Below, one piece after another: positions 8,118 through 17,196 of a stretch of DNA of 64,000 bases. The stretch is from JAKACA01 sp963769255. Its GTDB lineage: Bacteria > Actinomycetota > Acidimicrobiia > Acidimicrobiales > Bog-793. The number at the start of each line of letters is the position of its first letter. The stretch's first letter is position 1. Under the pieces are notes generated by a model. The model worked only from the letters and a program-made list of their open reading frames with translations, ran no database searches and had not been told where the DNA came from. Where the stretch lies: NCBI GenBank assembly GCA_963769255.1, contig CAVYKV010000001.1:2542001-2606000 (forward strand), written 5' to 3'. Position numbers and translations under genes: made by a program.

Positions 8118-9507
8118 TCAAGCGCTGATCGGCGTAGCCTCATTCGGGGACGAGCCGGTCGACGGAGCGCTTGGCGACTCCTTACTTCGTCGGCTCGTTC
8201 CCACTTGCTTTCCTCCCGCTCGGCGCTCGGCCCGAATATCGGCAGAGACGTGGTAGCGGCTCTGGCAGATACGTCGGCCCTCCTCGCGGGTGAGAACCGA
8301 GCCGTCGACGTCGCGGATCACGTAGGGCTCACCGGCTCGCCAGCAGGCGATGATCCGATTCAGCAGCGCCGTCGAGATGTGACAGAGGGCCGAGTTGTGG
8401 TGCTTTCCTTCGTGGACCATGAGCCGGTGATAGCGCCGGGCGAGGGTGGGGTCGATGCGGCGTGCCCAGTTGGCAGCCATGAAGAGCGACTCGCGAAGAT
8501 GGGCGTCGCCGGACTTGGTGGGGCCGCCGTGACGAGCGTTCACGCCAGAAGAGTTGAGACTTGGCACCAACCCGCTGAACGAGCGCGCACCGGCGAGGGA
8601 CCTGAACCGGTTCGGGTCACCGAGGCGAGCGAGGATTCTGGGCTCCGTTCACGAGGGCGACCCCGGGCACAGAGACCATGATCCCGCTGGGGTCGAGTTC
8701 GTGAAGGAGGACGGCGATACGCCGCTCGAGCTCCTCGATCTCGCGTGTGAGCTGCAGGGCGAGGCGAGCCTCGACGGCGATGTCGTCGGCGAGCTCGCCG
8801 AAGTCGATCTCGTCGCCGTCCCAGAGCCGGAGCGTCTCTGCGGCCGCTTCGAGAAGGGGAACGGCCCGATCCTCGCCGTGCTTTCTGTGCGAGTAGCGCC
8901 AGATGAGCTTCGCGAGCCGCGCCTTTCCGAGTCGTCGAAGGGCATGCGGGTCGGCATATCCGGCGGCGAGGAGCTGCAGTGGCGTGTTCTGGACGAGGTC
9001 GGCTTTGAAGCAGGCGTGCCACGCCGGGCTGAGCAGCTCGAGGTAGCTGTCGAGCCTGGCCACGATGGCGGATCGCCGCTTCACGAGCGAGGACCGCAGC
9101 TTCGTGGCTCGTCGGATGGACTCTGCAGGACCGAGCCCTTCGGAGGCCCGCAGGCCCTCAGGATGAAGAAGCGGCACTCGGGCGAGGATCCTCGAGTCGA
9201 GGCGGTCGGACTTGGTGTGCTTTGAGTAGTAGTCCCTGAGATCGGCCGACTGCTCGCTCGGGATGACGATGACCTTTGCCCCTCGGCGACGGAACCAGGC
9301 CGTGAGCGGAACCCAGGCATTACGTGTGGGCTCCATCACCACCGTGAGCTCGATGCCGTCTGGAAGCGAGCTCCACAGCGCTTCGAGGTCGTCGCTCGTC
9401 GTATGGAAGCGTCTGGCACTCCAGACGAAGGTCCCCTTGTCGTCGGCGAGGCTCGCCTGGTGTGCGGCTCGACAGGCAACGTCGATGCCGAGCGTCATCT
9501 TCTCCAT
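8118..9507 (-). pseudogene. IS110-family DEDD transposase, one +1 frameshift
   Basis: Start is ATG 9507 with AAGGAGGG three bases upstream. The N-terminal RuvC-like DEDD domain shows Asp in LGIDVACRAAHQ, Glu in VVMEPTRNAW and the Asp pair in HTKSDRLDSR. The coiled region (TREIEELERRIAVLL) and GIMVSVPGV follow. Near 8640 the frame shifts by one extra base: VNGA continues as RILARLGDPNRFRSLAG in the next frame, then SFSGLVPSLNSSG and TKSGDAHLRESLFMAANWA of the Transposase_20 domain with its conserved Ser. Deleting one C gives a normal protein of about 460 residues. The shift may be a sequence error. Confidence 0.85.
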
Positions 9508-9785
9508 CTGCCCTCCTTGTCGTTGGTAGACGACCGAGCGACGAGCAGCGACGGGACGAGCGCACCGGACATTCGCCAACAGGGATCCGACGCGGGGCCG
9601 GTCACCGAGTTCTCAACAGGGCGTCTTCGTCCCGGCGATGCTCCTGCCCGCCTCGTGATCAACAGGCGAGAAGTCGTGTGAACGCTCCGATCGGACAACT
9701 ACGACGACGGGCAGGCGCCGGTCACCTCGAAGCCTCACGCCGCCGGCCGGCCAACGCGCGGATACGAGGACGACACAGCTTGAAT
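9508..9785 (-). other. IS110 leader, possible bridge-RNA region
   Basis: About 280 bases lie between the element end and the transposase start, with no convincing ORF in either direction. In studied IS110 elements this non-coding end encodes a structured RNA with two loops that pair with target and donor DNA. The insertion target here is the sequence around GACAACGGG, known from the interrupted IS481 gene. A loop complementary to it would confirm the role. I did not fold the RNA or identify loops. Confidence 0.35.
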
Positions 9786-10388
9786 GTCGGTCAAGTAGGT
9801 GGCCGGGAAGCCGTGGGCCTGGCCGGCCTTCTCGAAGCTCACCACCACTTGGCGGGCGTCGAAGCTGACACTGGCGTCGGAGCCGACGAGGTAGCGGGAG
9901 TGGTCGTCGAGCTGGTTCAAGATGTCGACAACGGTGCCGCTCCTGAGCGCCACATGGGTGATGTCGGCCTGCCAGCGCTCGTTCGGCTGCTCGGCAGCGA
10001 ACCTGATGATCGAGCTCTTGGGCCGCTTGTGGGGCTCTGGGGTGACAAAGCCCCGCCGGGACAGCACCCGCCAGATCGTCGAGGCGGAGGGCACCTCTTT
10101 GTGGCGCTTTCCGAGGTGGTAGGCGATCGTCTCGGCCCCGGCATCGAGGCCCTCCTCGGCGAGGTGCTTACGTATCTCGAGGATCTCGTCCTCTACAGCG
10201 ACGGGCGTCTTCCGCGGGCTCGTGAGCGGGCGGCGGGACCGGGGCTCGAAGGCCGCTTCGCCCTCTTGTTCGTAGCGCCGGAGGAGCTTCTGCACCCATC
10301 GCCGCGAGACCCCGTAGTCGGCCGCCACCGCCGTCCTCGTGCGCCCCTCGACCGTCACCGCCGTGATGACGAGCCTCGCCAACGACAT
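9786..10388 (-). pseudogene. IS481-family transposase, N-terminal part
   Basis: Starts at ATG 10388 behind AGAGGAGGT. The N-terminal HTH domain reads RTRTAVAADYGVSRRWVQKL. It is followed by the linker IRKHLAEEGLDAGAETIAYHL and the first catalytic Asp in WQADITHVAL, then LDDHSRYLVGSDA. The reading frame reaches the second Asp (ATYLTD) and is then cut at 9785 by the IS110-type element. The short tail after that in the open frame belongs to the insert. Together with 7547-8101 it forms one complete transposase of about 385 residues. Confidence 0.88.
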
Positions 10389-10471
10389 CGCCGCACCTCC
10401 TCTTTGAGGTGCGAACTATGTCTCGACACCTGCGAACTATGTCCTGAACTCAGACAGGGCGCGACGTGCTT

Positions 10472-11465
10472 CGCCGGCGTCCAAGGTTGTAGGGACCACC
10501 GCGTTCTCCTCTCGGATTGGCTTGTCGGACTTCCAGAAGATGACGCGGTAGTCGCCGCGAGTGGTGGACCTCAGATCTTCAGGCCAGTGCGGTGCACCAC
10601 TTCCAAGGACTCAACGATCGGTAGCCCGGTCAACTAACCCGCTCTGAGCATCTGAGCAGTGAGGGGCTGGGTGGCCTTAGCGAGAAGGCGGCAGCGTCAG
10701 CGATCTCGGTCTGCTGGACCAGCGCTCCGTCCCGGGCTGGCGCTTCCGCCGGCGCGAGATTGGATCGAGCCCGCAGCGCCCGGCAGAGGTGTTCGAGGTG
10801 ATGGGCGTGACCCACAGGGCTCGTCGTTCTCGAGGGGTATCTTCGGTCCAGGTGCGCTGTCGTTCAGTGACATCACCCAGCACCCGGCGCTCCTCGGGCC
10901 GATCTGCCAGACAGGCACTGTCGCACCGTTCGGTCGCATCCGTGACCGCCGACCGCGTTACCCACCCGGCCTCCAGCGCACCCCATCCGCCGTGAACCTC
11001 CCGCGACTTCATCCTCGCACCACGATCCGCCTCCACGATCGCCGAACCGAGGCCGACTCGACCCCTGCCACGCGGCTCGCTCGTCCCCGCACGTCACCCC
11101 GCTTCCAAGAGTTCACCGGCTTCACACGATGGGCATTCGGGGTTGAAAGGTCCCCTTTGCACGCAAAGGTGACAGCGCCGGCCGCGGCGAAGGTGTCACT
11201 CCTCCCGTCCCAAGGACAACCGTTTCCCCCGTGATGTGCATCGTTCGGTCCGCCGTCTTACGGCTTCGTCAACTGCTCGGAATGATCGCAGAGCCTGACG
11301 TCCATCTCTGAAATCTGCAGGTGAACCGTTCGTTTTGGGGAAGCCCGCAGTTTGCGTGTATTCGCCGTTGCCTCCCTTTATCGGAGCTCTCGGCGGCTGC
11401 GCTCCGCGAAGTCGTCCAACTGTGGAGCGCCATAGCGCCAGTAGGTAGAGGAGGAGGAACGGCCA
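10472..11465. other. About 1 kb with no supportable gene
   Basis: Open frames here are short or low in similarity to anything I know, and none has a convincing start site; a plus-strand frame at 10659-11234 looks like a by-product of high GC. Joining 10472 onward to 7486 across the IS481 target repeat gives a minus-strand stop-free stretch (including GDYRVIFWKSDKPIREENAV), perhaps the remnant of an older gene. A palindrome CCTTTGC-AC-GCAAAGG lies at 11154-11169. The last 200 bases precede the relaxase gene and could hold its promoter or a transfer origin; neither is identified. Confidence 0.5.
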
Positions 11466-14400
11466 GTGATCTCGATGCGGCGAATCAGTCTGGGGAGCGG
11501 CTTCCGCTACCTGATGGACTCGGTCGCCGTCGGCGACGGCACGCCCGAACGCCCGGAGACCCTGGCTGCCTACTACGCGGCGTCTGGCACCCCGCCGGGG
11601 GTGTTTCTCGGCTCCGGTCTTCCCGCTCTGGCCGGCCGCAGAGGGGTGGAGAAGGGCTCGGTCGTGACCGAGGATCATCTCTACAACATGCTCGGTCTGT
11701 GCTGTGACCCGGTCACCCGCGAGCCGGTCGGCCGCTGCCCGAACCTGAGCTCGAAGCTGGCCCCCGTGGCAGGATTCGATCTCACCTTCAGCCCGAGCAA
11801 GTCGATATCGGTGGCATGGGCGCTGACCGATAAAGAGACCCGACAGGTGATCTACGACTGCCACCGCCAGGCCGTCGACTACGTACTGTCCTACGCGGAG
11901 CGCGAGGTGTTCCACTCCCGCTCAGGCACGAACGGCATCGTCACCGAGGACATCGACGGGGTCATTGCCGCGAGCTTCACCCACTTCGACTCGCGGGCCG
12001 GCGACCCTCAGCTGCACGATCACGTGATCATCTGGAATCGAGCTCGCTCGATCTGCGACGGGCGCTGGAGGACCCTCGACAGCAGGGCGATCTTCCAGGC
12101 CCGCTCCGCCCTCTCCTCCATGCACCAAGGCGTCCTTTCAGACCTCCTCACGAAGCGGTTGGGAGTCGGATGGGAGGCCCGCGACCGCCGTCACTCCGAA
12201 CGCGCCCGTTTCGAGATCGCCGGTGTCCCCGAGCACCTCATGGCCGAGTTCTCACAGCGCGTCGAGCAGATCGAGGCCTCCAAAGACGAGCTGATCGAGT
12301 CCTTCGCCGCCGACCACGGCCGCCGCCCGACCGGCGTCGAGATCGTGCGCCTCCGCCAGCAAGCCACCATCGCCACCCGACCCGCCAAGTCCCATCGCAG
12401 CCTGGCTGAGATGACCGAGCACTGGCGCCGACGCGCCGGCTCCCTCGACGACGCCTACGCCGAGGGAGCCTGGGTGGCATCGCTCCGGAATCGCAACGAT
12501 CTCCCCCTACTGGCGGCCGGCGACCTGGCTGAACCGATGCTCGAAGACGCCGCCCGCGCCGTCGTGGCAGCGGTGGCGGATCGGCGCGCCACCTATCGGC
12601 GCGACAACCTCCTCGACGAAGCCCACCGTCTTCTCCACGGCGTCCGTTTCGCCAGCCCCGACGAGCGCGTCACTGTGGCGGAACACATCACCGACCTCGC
12701 CGTTGACGCCTCCTTGAGCCTCACCCCAGCACCGTTGCATTACACGCCCGAGCGCTATCTCCGGCCCGACGGATCGTCCCGGCTGGCGCCCAGCAGCCAT
12801 CGGATCTACACGACCGAGACCTTGCTCGATGCCGAGGCCCGCCTCCTCGAGAGCGCACAACGAAGCGGTGGACCGACGGTCACGACCGCCAGCGTCGCAA
12901 GGGTCACCGAGGACAACCTGCCCGGCAGGGACCATCGCCTGTCGGTCGACCAGGCCGTCGCCGTGGAGAAGATCGCCACCTCCGGGCGGTGGATCGACGT
13001 CCTCGTGGGGCCGGCGGGGACCGGCAAGTCCACCACCCTCGCCGGCCTCCGAGCCGTCTGGGAAGCCGAGCACGGGACCGGGTCGGTGATCGGACTGGCA
13101 CCGTCGGCAGCCGCCGCCGAGGTCCTTGCCGGCGAGCTCGGCATCGCCACCGACAACACCGCCAAGTGGCTCACCGAGCATCGCAAGCTTCCCGCCCGGC
13201 TCGACGAAGGCCGGCGGATTGCGGCTCTCCTGTCAGACAACCCGCACTCTGCAAACGCCCAACAGCTCCGGGAACGAATGCAGTCGTTGGACGCCGAGAT
13301 CGCCCGATGGCGCCTGCGGCCCGGTCAGTTGCTGATCATCGACGAGGCCGGCCTGGCGGGGACCTTCGCCCTCGACGAGCTCGCCAGGGCGACGGCCGAC
13401 GCCGGGGCGAAGATCCTCCTCTCGGGCGACTGGGCCCAACAAGGCTCCGTCGACGCCGGCGGTGCGTTCGGGCTCCTCGCCCGCGACGAGAACACCTCTG
13501 TGGCCGAGCTGGGCGAGGTCCACCGGTTCAGCTCGGAATGGGAACGCACCGTCAGCATCGAGCTCCGCCACGGCTACGAGAGCGCCCTCGACACCTACGA
13601 GTCCCACGACAGGATCATCGGCGGCACCCGCGAAGAGCTCCTGGAGACCATCTACACCGCATGGAAGCACGACATCGACGCAGGCACCTCCAGCCTCATG
13701 ATCGCCCCTGACACCGCCACTGTGGCCGAGCTGAACCGTCGCGCCCGAGCCGACCGCATCGCCGCAGGAGAAGTCGCCCAACACGGCGTGAAAGTCGCCG
13801 CCGGGCAGATGGTCGGAGTCGGCGACCACATCGTCACGCGTCGCAACGACCGCTACCTCGTCTCCGGAACCGGCTGGGTCAAGAACGGCGACCGCTGGGT
13901 CGTGACCGGCACCGACGACGGCGGGACCATGACTGTCCGACGGGCCGGCGGTCACGGCCTCGTCGTTCTGCCGGCTGACTACGTCGCTCAACATGTCGAG
14001 CTCGCCTACGCGACGACCGCTCACCGCTCCCAAGGCCGGACCGTCGGGACCGCCCACGCGCTCGTCTCGCCGAGTACCACCCGAGAAGCCCTCTACGTTG
14101 CCGCCACGCGGGGCCGTGGGGCGAATTTCCTCTACGTCGACACCGCCTATGACCCCGACCCCCAAACCAGCCACCGCAACGCCGGCGACCCCCCAACCGC
14201 CCGAGAGGTGCTGGCCAGGGTGCTCACCAACGCCGGAGAAGAGACCTCAGCCCACGAGACCCTCCGCCGCGCACAGCACGAGGCCGAGAGCTGGGCGAGC
14301 CTGCAGGCCGAGTACGAGACGCTAGCCCAGGCCGCCCAACGGGATCGCTGGAATGCCCTCCTCGGCCAGTCCGGGCTCACCGTCCAACAGCTGGAAGACG

Positions 14401-15026
14401 TCAGCGCGAGCGACGCACAGGGGCCGCTCGTCGCCGCCTTCAGGCGAGCAGAGGCTCGCGGGGTCGATATCGGCGCCGCACTCCCCCACCTCGTCACAGC
14501 CCGCCCAATCGCTGAGGTCGACGACGTCGCTTCCGTGCTCCACCAACGCATCGAACGATTCACCCAAGCAGCCGGCCGCCGCCGAGTGGGCAGCACCAAC
14601 CTCATCGCCGGTCTCGTCCCCCGAGGCCTCAACGTCACCGATCCCGACCTCGCGCGAGCCCTCGAAGGACGCGATCGTGCCCTGCAGAGCCGAGCCTGGA
14701 ATCTCGCCCAAGAGGCCGTCACGAGCCGCGCCCCCTGGTTGCACCACCTCGGCGAGCCACCCGCCAACCCCTCCGCTCGGAACCAGTGGCTCCAAGCTGT
14801 CTGCACTGTCGCCGCATACCGGGAGCGCTGGAGCATCGGCGACGACCACCGACCTCTCGGACCCGAAAACACCATTGTCAGCAGGGAGCAAGCCGGCCAG
14901 CGCGAACTGGCACGGAGCGCTCTGCGACAGGCCGTCACTCTCAATCGCGGGCTCCGTGCGCAGTCGCAGGCAGTCGGAGCCACCGTAGACCCGAGCCGCA
15001 ATATTGAGAGCGGAGTGGGAATTTGA
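11466..15026 (+). CDS. MobF-family relaxase with fused TraA/RecD2-type helicase
   Basis: The 1186-residue product nicks plasmid or element DNA at a transfer origin and unwinds it for conjugation. The relaxase domain covers about residues 1-330. It has candidate catalytic tyrosines Y15 and Y36/Y37 (LAAYYAASGTPPG) and the metal-binding histidine motif HFDSRAGDPQLHDHVIIW. The helicase domain covers about 480-900: Walker A VLVGPAGTGKSTTLAG, Walker B LLIIDEAGLAG, and C-terminal motif YATTAHRSQGRTVG. The remainder is helical. GTG 11466 follows AGAGGAGGA at good spacing; ATG 11475 is possible. No coupling protein or secretion genes are in the window, so the element may be mobilizable rather than self-transmissible. 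Confidence 0.93.
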   Translation: MISMRRISLGSGFRYLMDSVAVGDGTPERPETLAAYYAASGTPPGVFLGSGLPALAGRRGVEKGSVVTEDHLYNMLGLCCDPVTREPVGRCPNLSSKLAPVAGFDLTFSPSKSISVAWALTDKETRQVIYDCHRQAVDYVLSYAEREVFHSRSGTNGIVTEDIDGVIAASFTHFDSRAGDPQLHDHVIIWNRARSICDGRWRTLDSRAIFQARSALSSMHQGVLSDLLTKRLGVGWEARDRRHSERARFEIAGVPEHLMAEFSQRVEQIEASKDELIESFAADHGRRPTGVEIVRLRQQATIATRPAKSHRSLAEMTEHWRRRAGSLDDAYAEGAWVASLRNRNDLPLLAAGDLAEPMLEDAARAVVAAVADRRATYRRDNLLDEAHRLLHGVRFASPDERVTVAEHITDLAVDASLSLTPAPLHYTPERYLRPDGSSRLAPSSHRIYTTETLLDAEARLLESAQRSGGPTVTTASVARVTEDNLPGRDHRLSVDQAVAVEKIATSGRWIDVLVGPAGTGKSTTLAGLRAVWEAEHGTGSVIGLAPSAAAAEVLAGELGIATDNTAKWLTEHRKLPARLDEGRRIAALLSDNPHSANAQQLRERMQSLDAEIARWRLRPGQLLIIDEAGLAGTFALDELARATADAGAKILLSGDWAQQGSVDAGGAFGLLARDENTSVAELGEVHRFSSEWERTVSIELRHGYESALDTYESHDRIIGGTREELLETIYTAWKHDIDAGTSSLMIAPDTATVAELNRRARADRIAAGEVAQHGVKVAAGQMVGVGDHIVTRRNDRYLVSGTGWVKNGDRWVVTGTDDGGTMTVRRAGGHGLVVLPADYVAQHVELAYATTAHRSQGRTVGTAHALVSPSTTREALYVAATRGRGANFLYVDTAYDPDPQTSHRNAGDPPTAREVLARVLTNAGEETSAHETLRRAQHEAESWASLQAEYETLAQAAQRDRWNALLGQSGLTVQQLEDVSASDAQGPLVAAFRRAEARGVDIGAALPHLVTARPIAEVDDVASVLHQRIERFTQAAGRRRVGSTNLIAGLVPRGLNVTDPDLARALEGRDRALQSRAWNLAQEAVTSRAPWLHHLGEPPANPSARNQWLQAVCTVAAYRERWSIGDDHRPLGPENTIVSREQAGQRELARSALRQAVTLNRGLRAQSQAVGATVDPSRNIESGVGI

Positions 15027-15208
15027 GCCCGGATCGCCCACAGAGTGCCAGGCCCACAATCTGCTCGCCGGAGAAGCCGGTACGGTCGGACTTGGTCGTC
15101 GACTTCATCCTCGCCGAGAGCTACCAGCTCCCGACTGAGGTTCTCCGCCGACTCCTGAAATTGATCCTTGACCAGGCCAGTCACCGCTCGGAGCAACAGG
15201 CGAGCTAG
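15023..15208 (+). CDS. Small ORF between relaxase and serine recombinase
   Basis: The 61-residue ORF starts at TTG 15023, with TTGA overlapping the relaxase stop, and ends four bases before the recombinase start. The C-terminal half (DFILAESYQLPTEVLRRLLKLI) is predicted helical and leucine-rich; the N-terminal part is polar. Its tight packing suggests it is translated as part of the cassette. Small proteins in this position are often recombination directionality factors or transfer accessories, but this one has no recognised HTH. Function unknown; existence is moderately supported by spacing only. Confidence 0.5.
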   Translation: MSPDRPQSARPTICSPEKPVRSDLVVDFILAESYQLPTEVLRRLLKLILDQASHRSEQQAS

Positions 15209-15211
15209 ACC

Positions 15212-16834
15212 GTGTCCATGCAGCGGTTTGCCTTCTATGGACGCGTGTCGACCGAGGACAACCAAGACCCCGCTGCGTCGAGGGCTTGGCAGCTTCGACG
15301 CGCGACAGAGCTCGTCGCGCCAACGGGCACCATCGTTCGGGAGTTCTTCGACGTAGGCGTCAGCAGGTCACTTCCGTGGCAGCGGCGGCCGATGGCTGCT
15401 GAGCTCCTTCAGACGATCCGGGAGGGCAGGGCCGACTGGACTGCCATCGTCATCGGTGAACCACACCGTGCGTTCTACTCGAACCAGTTCTCGCTCACCT
15501 TCCCCCTGCTATGTCACTACGGCATCGCGCTGTGGGTTCCCGAGGTGGGCGGCCGGGTCGACCCGGACTCCGAGGCACACGACCTCATGATGGCGATGTT
15601 CGGAGGACTCTCGAAGGCAGAGCGCGGACGGATCAGAACCCGAGTCAGGGCTTCCATGTCCTCGATGGCTGCCGACGAAGGTCGCTATCTCGGAGGCCGC
15701 CCGCCATTCGGCTACCGGTTGGTCGATGCCGGGCCCCATCCCAATCCGTCGAAGGCCGCCCACGGGAAACGGCTCCACCGGCTTGACATCGACCCGGTGA
15801 CAGCTCCGGTGGTCGAGCGCGTTTACCGCGAGTACGCGGCAGGTCTCGGTCTTCGCTCAATCGCGACGCAACTAACTGCCGATGGCATCTTGTCTCCTGC
15901 GGCGTACGACCGGGCGAGAAATGCCCATCGCGACCCCACCGGCTGGGCATTCACCGCGGTGCGAGCGATCCTCGCCAACCCCGTCTATCGCGGCTACGCG
16001 ACATGGGGCAAACAACAGAAGTTCGAGGAGCTCGTCGATCCCGACGACGTTGCGGCGGGCAACGTCACGCGCATGCGCTGGCGCCCGCGGACCGAGTGGA
16101 TCGAAGCGAGGCAGCAAACTCATCCAGCCCTTGTGAGCCAGGAGCTCGCCGAAGCGGTCGCCGAGCGCCTTGCCGCACGAAATCACGGACGAAGCCACTC
16201 CCGAAACAGTCCTCATCCCTACCTTCTACGCGGCGTGTTGCAGTGCGGACTGTGCGACCGTCGCATGCAGGGTTCTGCTCGGTCCGGCGGGCGCATCCTC
16301 TACCGCTGCGAATATGGGAAGGATCGCGCTCTCCCGCAGGGTTGCGAGCATCCGCCGACCGTCTACGTCCGCGAAGACGCAATCGTCGGGCGGCTGGACA
16401 GCTGGCTGGCGTCGTTGGCAACGCCGGAGGCGTTGGCTGACGCTGCTCCCCCGGATTCCGATGTGAGCAACCTGAAACAGAGGCTCTCCGACACCAACAG
16501 CAAACTGGCTCGACTCGTCGCCGCGATCGAGGCGGGTGGCGATGTCGAGGTACTCAATCCCCGAATCGCCGCACTATCGACAGAGCGACGCGAAGTAGAG
16601 CGTCAGCTCGCCTACCGCCGCAATCTTCGACCAGCCGGCGCCGCGGAGATTCGCGCCATGCTGTCCGAGCTCCGCGGGCTGGTATCTGTGCTCGAGTCGG
16701 CGGACCCGGCAGAGCGAGCGACGGTCTACGCCGACCTGGGTGTCAGCCTGAGATACGACCCTCGCGATCAGACTGTCCACGCGACCGCAAATCTCTCGCG
16801 TGTCGTAAACGTGCGTGTCGGAGGGGGGACTTGA
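15212..16834 (+). CDS. Large serine recombinase (site-specific integrase)
   Basis: The 540-residue product has the three-part layout of large serine integrases. The resolvase domain (about 1-150) has the nucleophile in FYGRVSTEDN and the MAMFGGLSKAERGRIRTRVR helix. The recombinase domain is at about 170-290 (GLRSIATQLTADGI and WAFTAVRAILANPVYRG). The zinc ribbon is at about 345-390 (CGLCDRRM, YRCEYG, GCEHP). A coiled coil follows (SNLKQRLSDTNSKLARLVAA). Starts GTG 15212 and ATG 15218 are both possible and lack a strong ribosome-binding site. The last 19 bases overlap the 3' end of tRNA-Leu on the other strand, and the stop TGA lies in the antisense of the T-loop. Confidence 0.93.
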   Translation: MSMQRFAFYGRVSTEDNQDPAASRAWQLRRATELVAPTGTIVREFFDVGVSRSLPWQRRPMAAELLQTIREGRADWTAIVIGEPHRAFYSNQFSLTFPLLCHYGIALWVPEVGGRVDPDSEAHDLMMAMFGGLSKAERGRIRTRVRASMSSMAADEGRYLGGRPPFGYRLVDAGPHPNPSKAAHGKRLHRLDIDPVTAPVVERVYREYAAGLGLRSIATQLTADGILSPAAYDRARNAHRDPTGWAFTAVRAILANPVYRGYATWGKQQKFEELVDPDDVAAGNVTRMRWRPRTEWIEARQQTHPALVSQELAEAVAERLAARNHGRSHSRNSPHPYLLRGVLQCGLCDRRMQGSARSGGRILYRCEYGKDRALPQGCEHPPTVYVREDAIVGRLDSWLASLATPEALADAAPPDSDVSNLKQRLSDTNSKLARLVAAIEAGGDVEVLNPRIAALSTERREVERQLAYRRNLRPAGAAEIRAMLSELRGLVSVLESADPAERATVYADLGVSLRYDPRDQTVHATANLSRVVNVRVGGGT

Positions 16835-16899
16835 ACCCCCACCCGGTTGCCCGGACTAGGCCCTCAACCTAGCGCGTCTGCCTATTCCGCCACTCCGAC
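16816..16899 (-). tRNA. tRNA-Leu (anticodon GAG)
   Basis: The 84-base class II tRNA has acceptor stem GTCGGAG pairing with CTCCGAC plus discriminator A. The anticodon stem-loop is CTAGG-TTGAGGG-CCTAG (anticodon GAG), followed by a long variable arm and T-arm GGGGG-TTCAAGT-CCCCC. CCA is not encoded. Its 3' end points into the accessory region and overlaps the recombinase gene, the geometry of a tRNA 3'-end attachment site with the gene kept intact by the element. Confidence 0.96.
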
Positions 16900-16998
16900 G
16901 TGGCACTGCTCGACCACCATCAGCGGTGGCCGGAGCCGACTCTAGCGCCACGCGGCGTCGGCTTTCTCGGTGGCAACGCGCAGACCAGCGCCGCAACC

Positions 16999-17126
16999 CT
17001 GCCCCACGATGCTGAGCGGCGGTGGGTTAGGAACGAATACGTTACGAACCCGACGCCGCTCGCTGCCCCACGATGCTGAGCGGCGGTGGGTTAGGAACGA
17101 ATACGTTACGAACCCGACGCCGCTCG
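16999..17126. repeat. Perfect 64-bp tandem duplication containing a strong hairpin
   Basis: Two identical 64-base units lie at 16999-17062 and 17063-17126. Each holds a hairpin with 19-base arms matching at 15 positions and a six-base loop GAATAC: arms 17016-17034 and 17041-17059 in copy 1, and 17080-17098 and 17105-17123 in copy 2. They sit downstream of the substrate-binding protein gene on the minus strand and upstream of tRNA-Leu. A transcription terminator role fits the position, although no T-run follows. A mobile hairpin (REP/MITE-like) is the alternative. Confidence 0.85.
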
Positions 17127-17196
17127 CCGGCCACCCTCGGCCTTCGCACCGGTCCGAAGCCCGACGCCACCGGCCCGCCGGGCACCCCGACGCAAA

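Larger units (their letters stand above)
8102..9785 (-). mobile_element. IS110-type element inserted in the IS481 transposase gene
   Basis: The boundaries are set by where the IS481 transposase frame breaks (GAC at 9786) and resumes (AAC at 8101), giving about 1684 bases. No terminal inverted repeat or clear target duplication is seen, as usual for IS110. About 280 bases lie upstream of the transposase start (9508-9785) and only 16 downstream of its stop. The long leader is where IS110 members encode the structured guide (bridge) RNA. I have not folded it. Confidence 0.8.
7503..10455 (-). mobile_element. IS481-type element, interrupted by an IS110-type element
   Basis: The ends carry paired repeats. 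At the right-hand side on the plus strand, ACATCGTTCACACC and ACATAGTTCACACC (7517-7553). At the other end, inverted, GCGAACTATGTC occurs twice (10411-10443). The 16 bases AGGGCGCGACGTGCTT occur on both flanks (7487-7502 and 10456-10471), consistent with a target duplication. The transposase gene runs on the minus strand and is split by the IS110-type element at 8102-9785. Without that insert the element would be about 1.27 kb, slightly longer than typical IS481 members. Confidence 0.85.

Noticed and set aside
11154..11169. Palindrome CCTTTGC-AC-GCAAAGG as an operator
   Set aside because: It is single, 300 bases from the nearest gene start, and has no partner site, so function cannot be supported.
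10659..11234. 191-codon plus-strand open frame before the relaxase
   Set aside because: Composition is low-complexity, there is no ribosome-binding site, and nothing in it is recognisable.
15105..15323. Minus-strand open frame across the small ORF and recombinase start
   Set aside because: It overlaps two better supported plus-strand genes and has no motif.
1..16815. Second copy of the tRNA-Leu 3' end as the left attachment site
   Set aside because: Reading through the region I saw no copy of the T-arm and acceptor sequence. The left boundary is probably outside the window, but I could not run an exact search.
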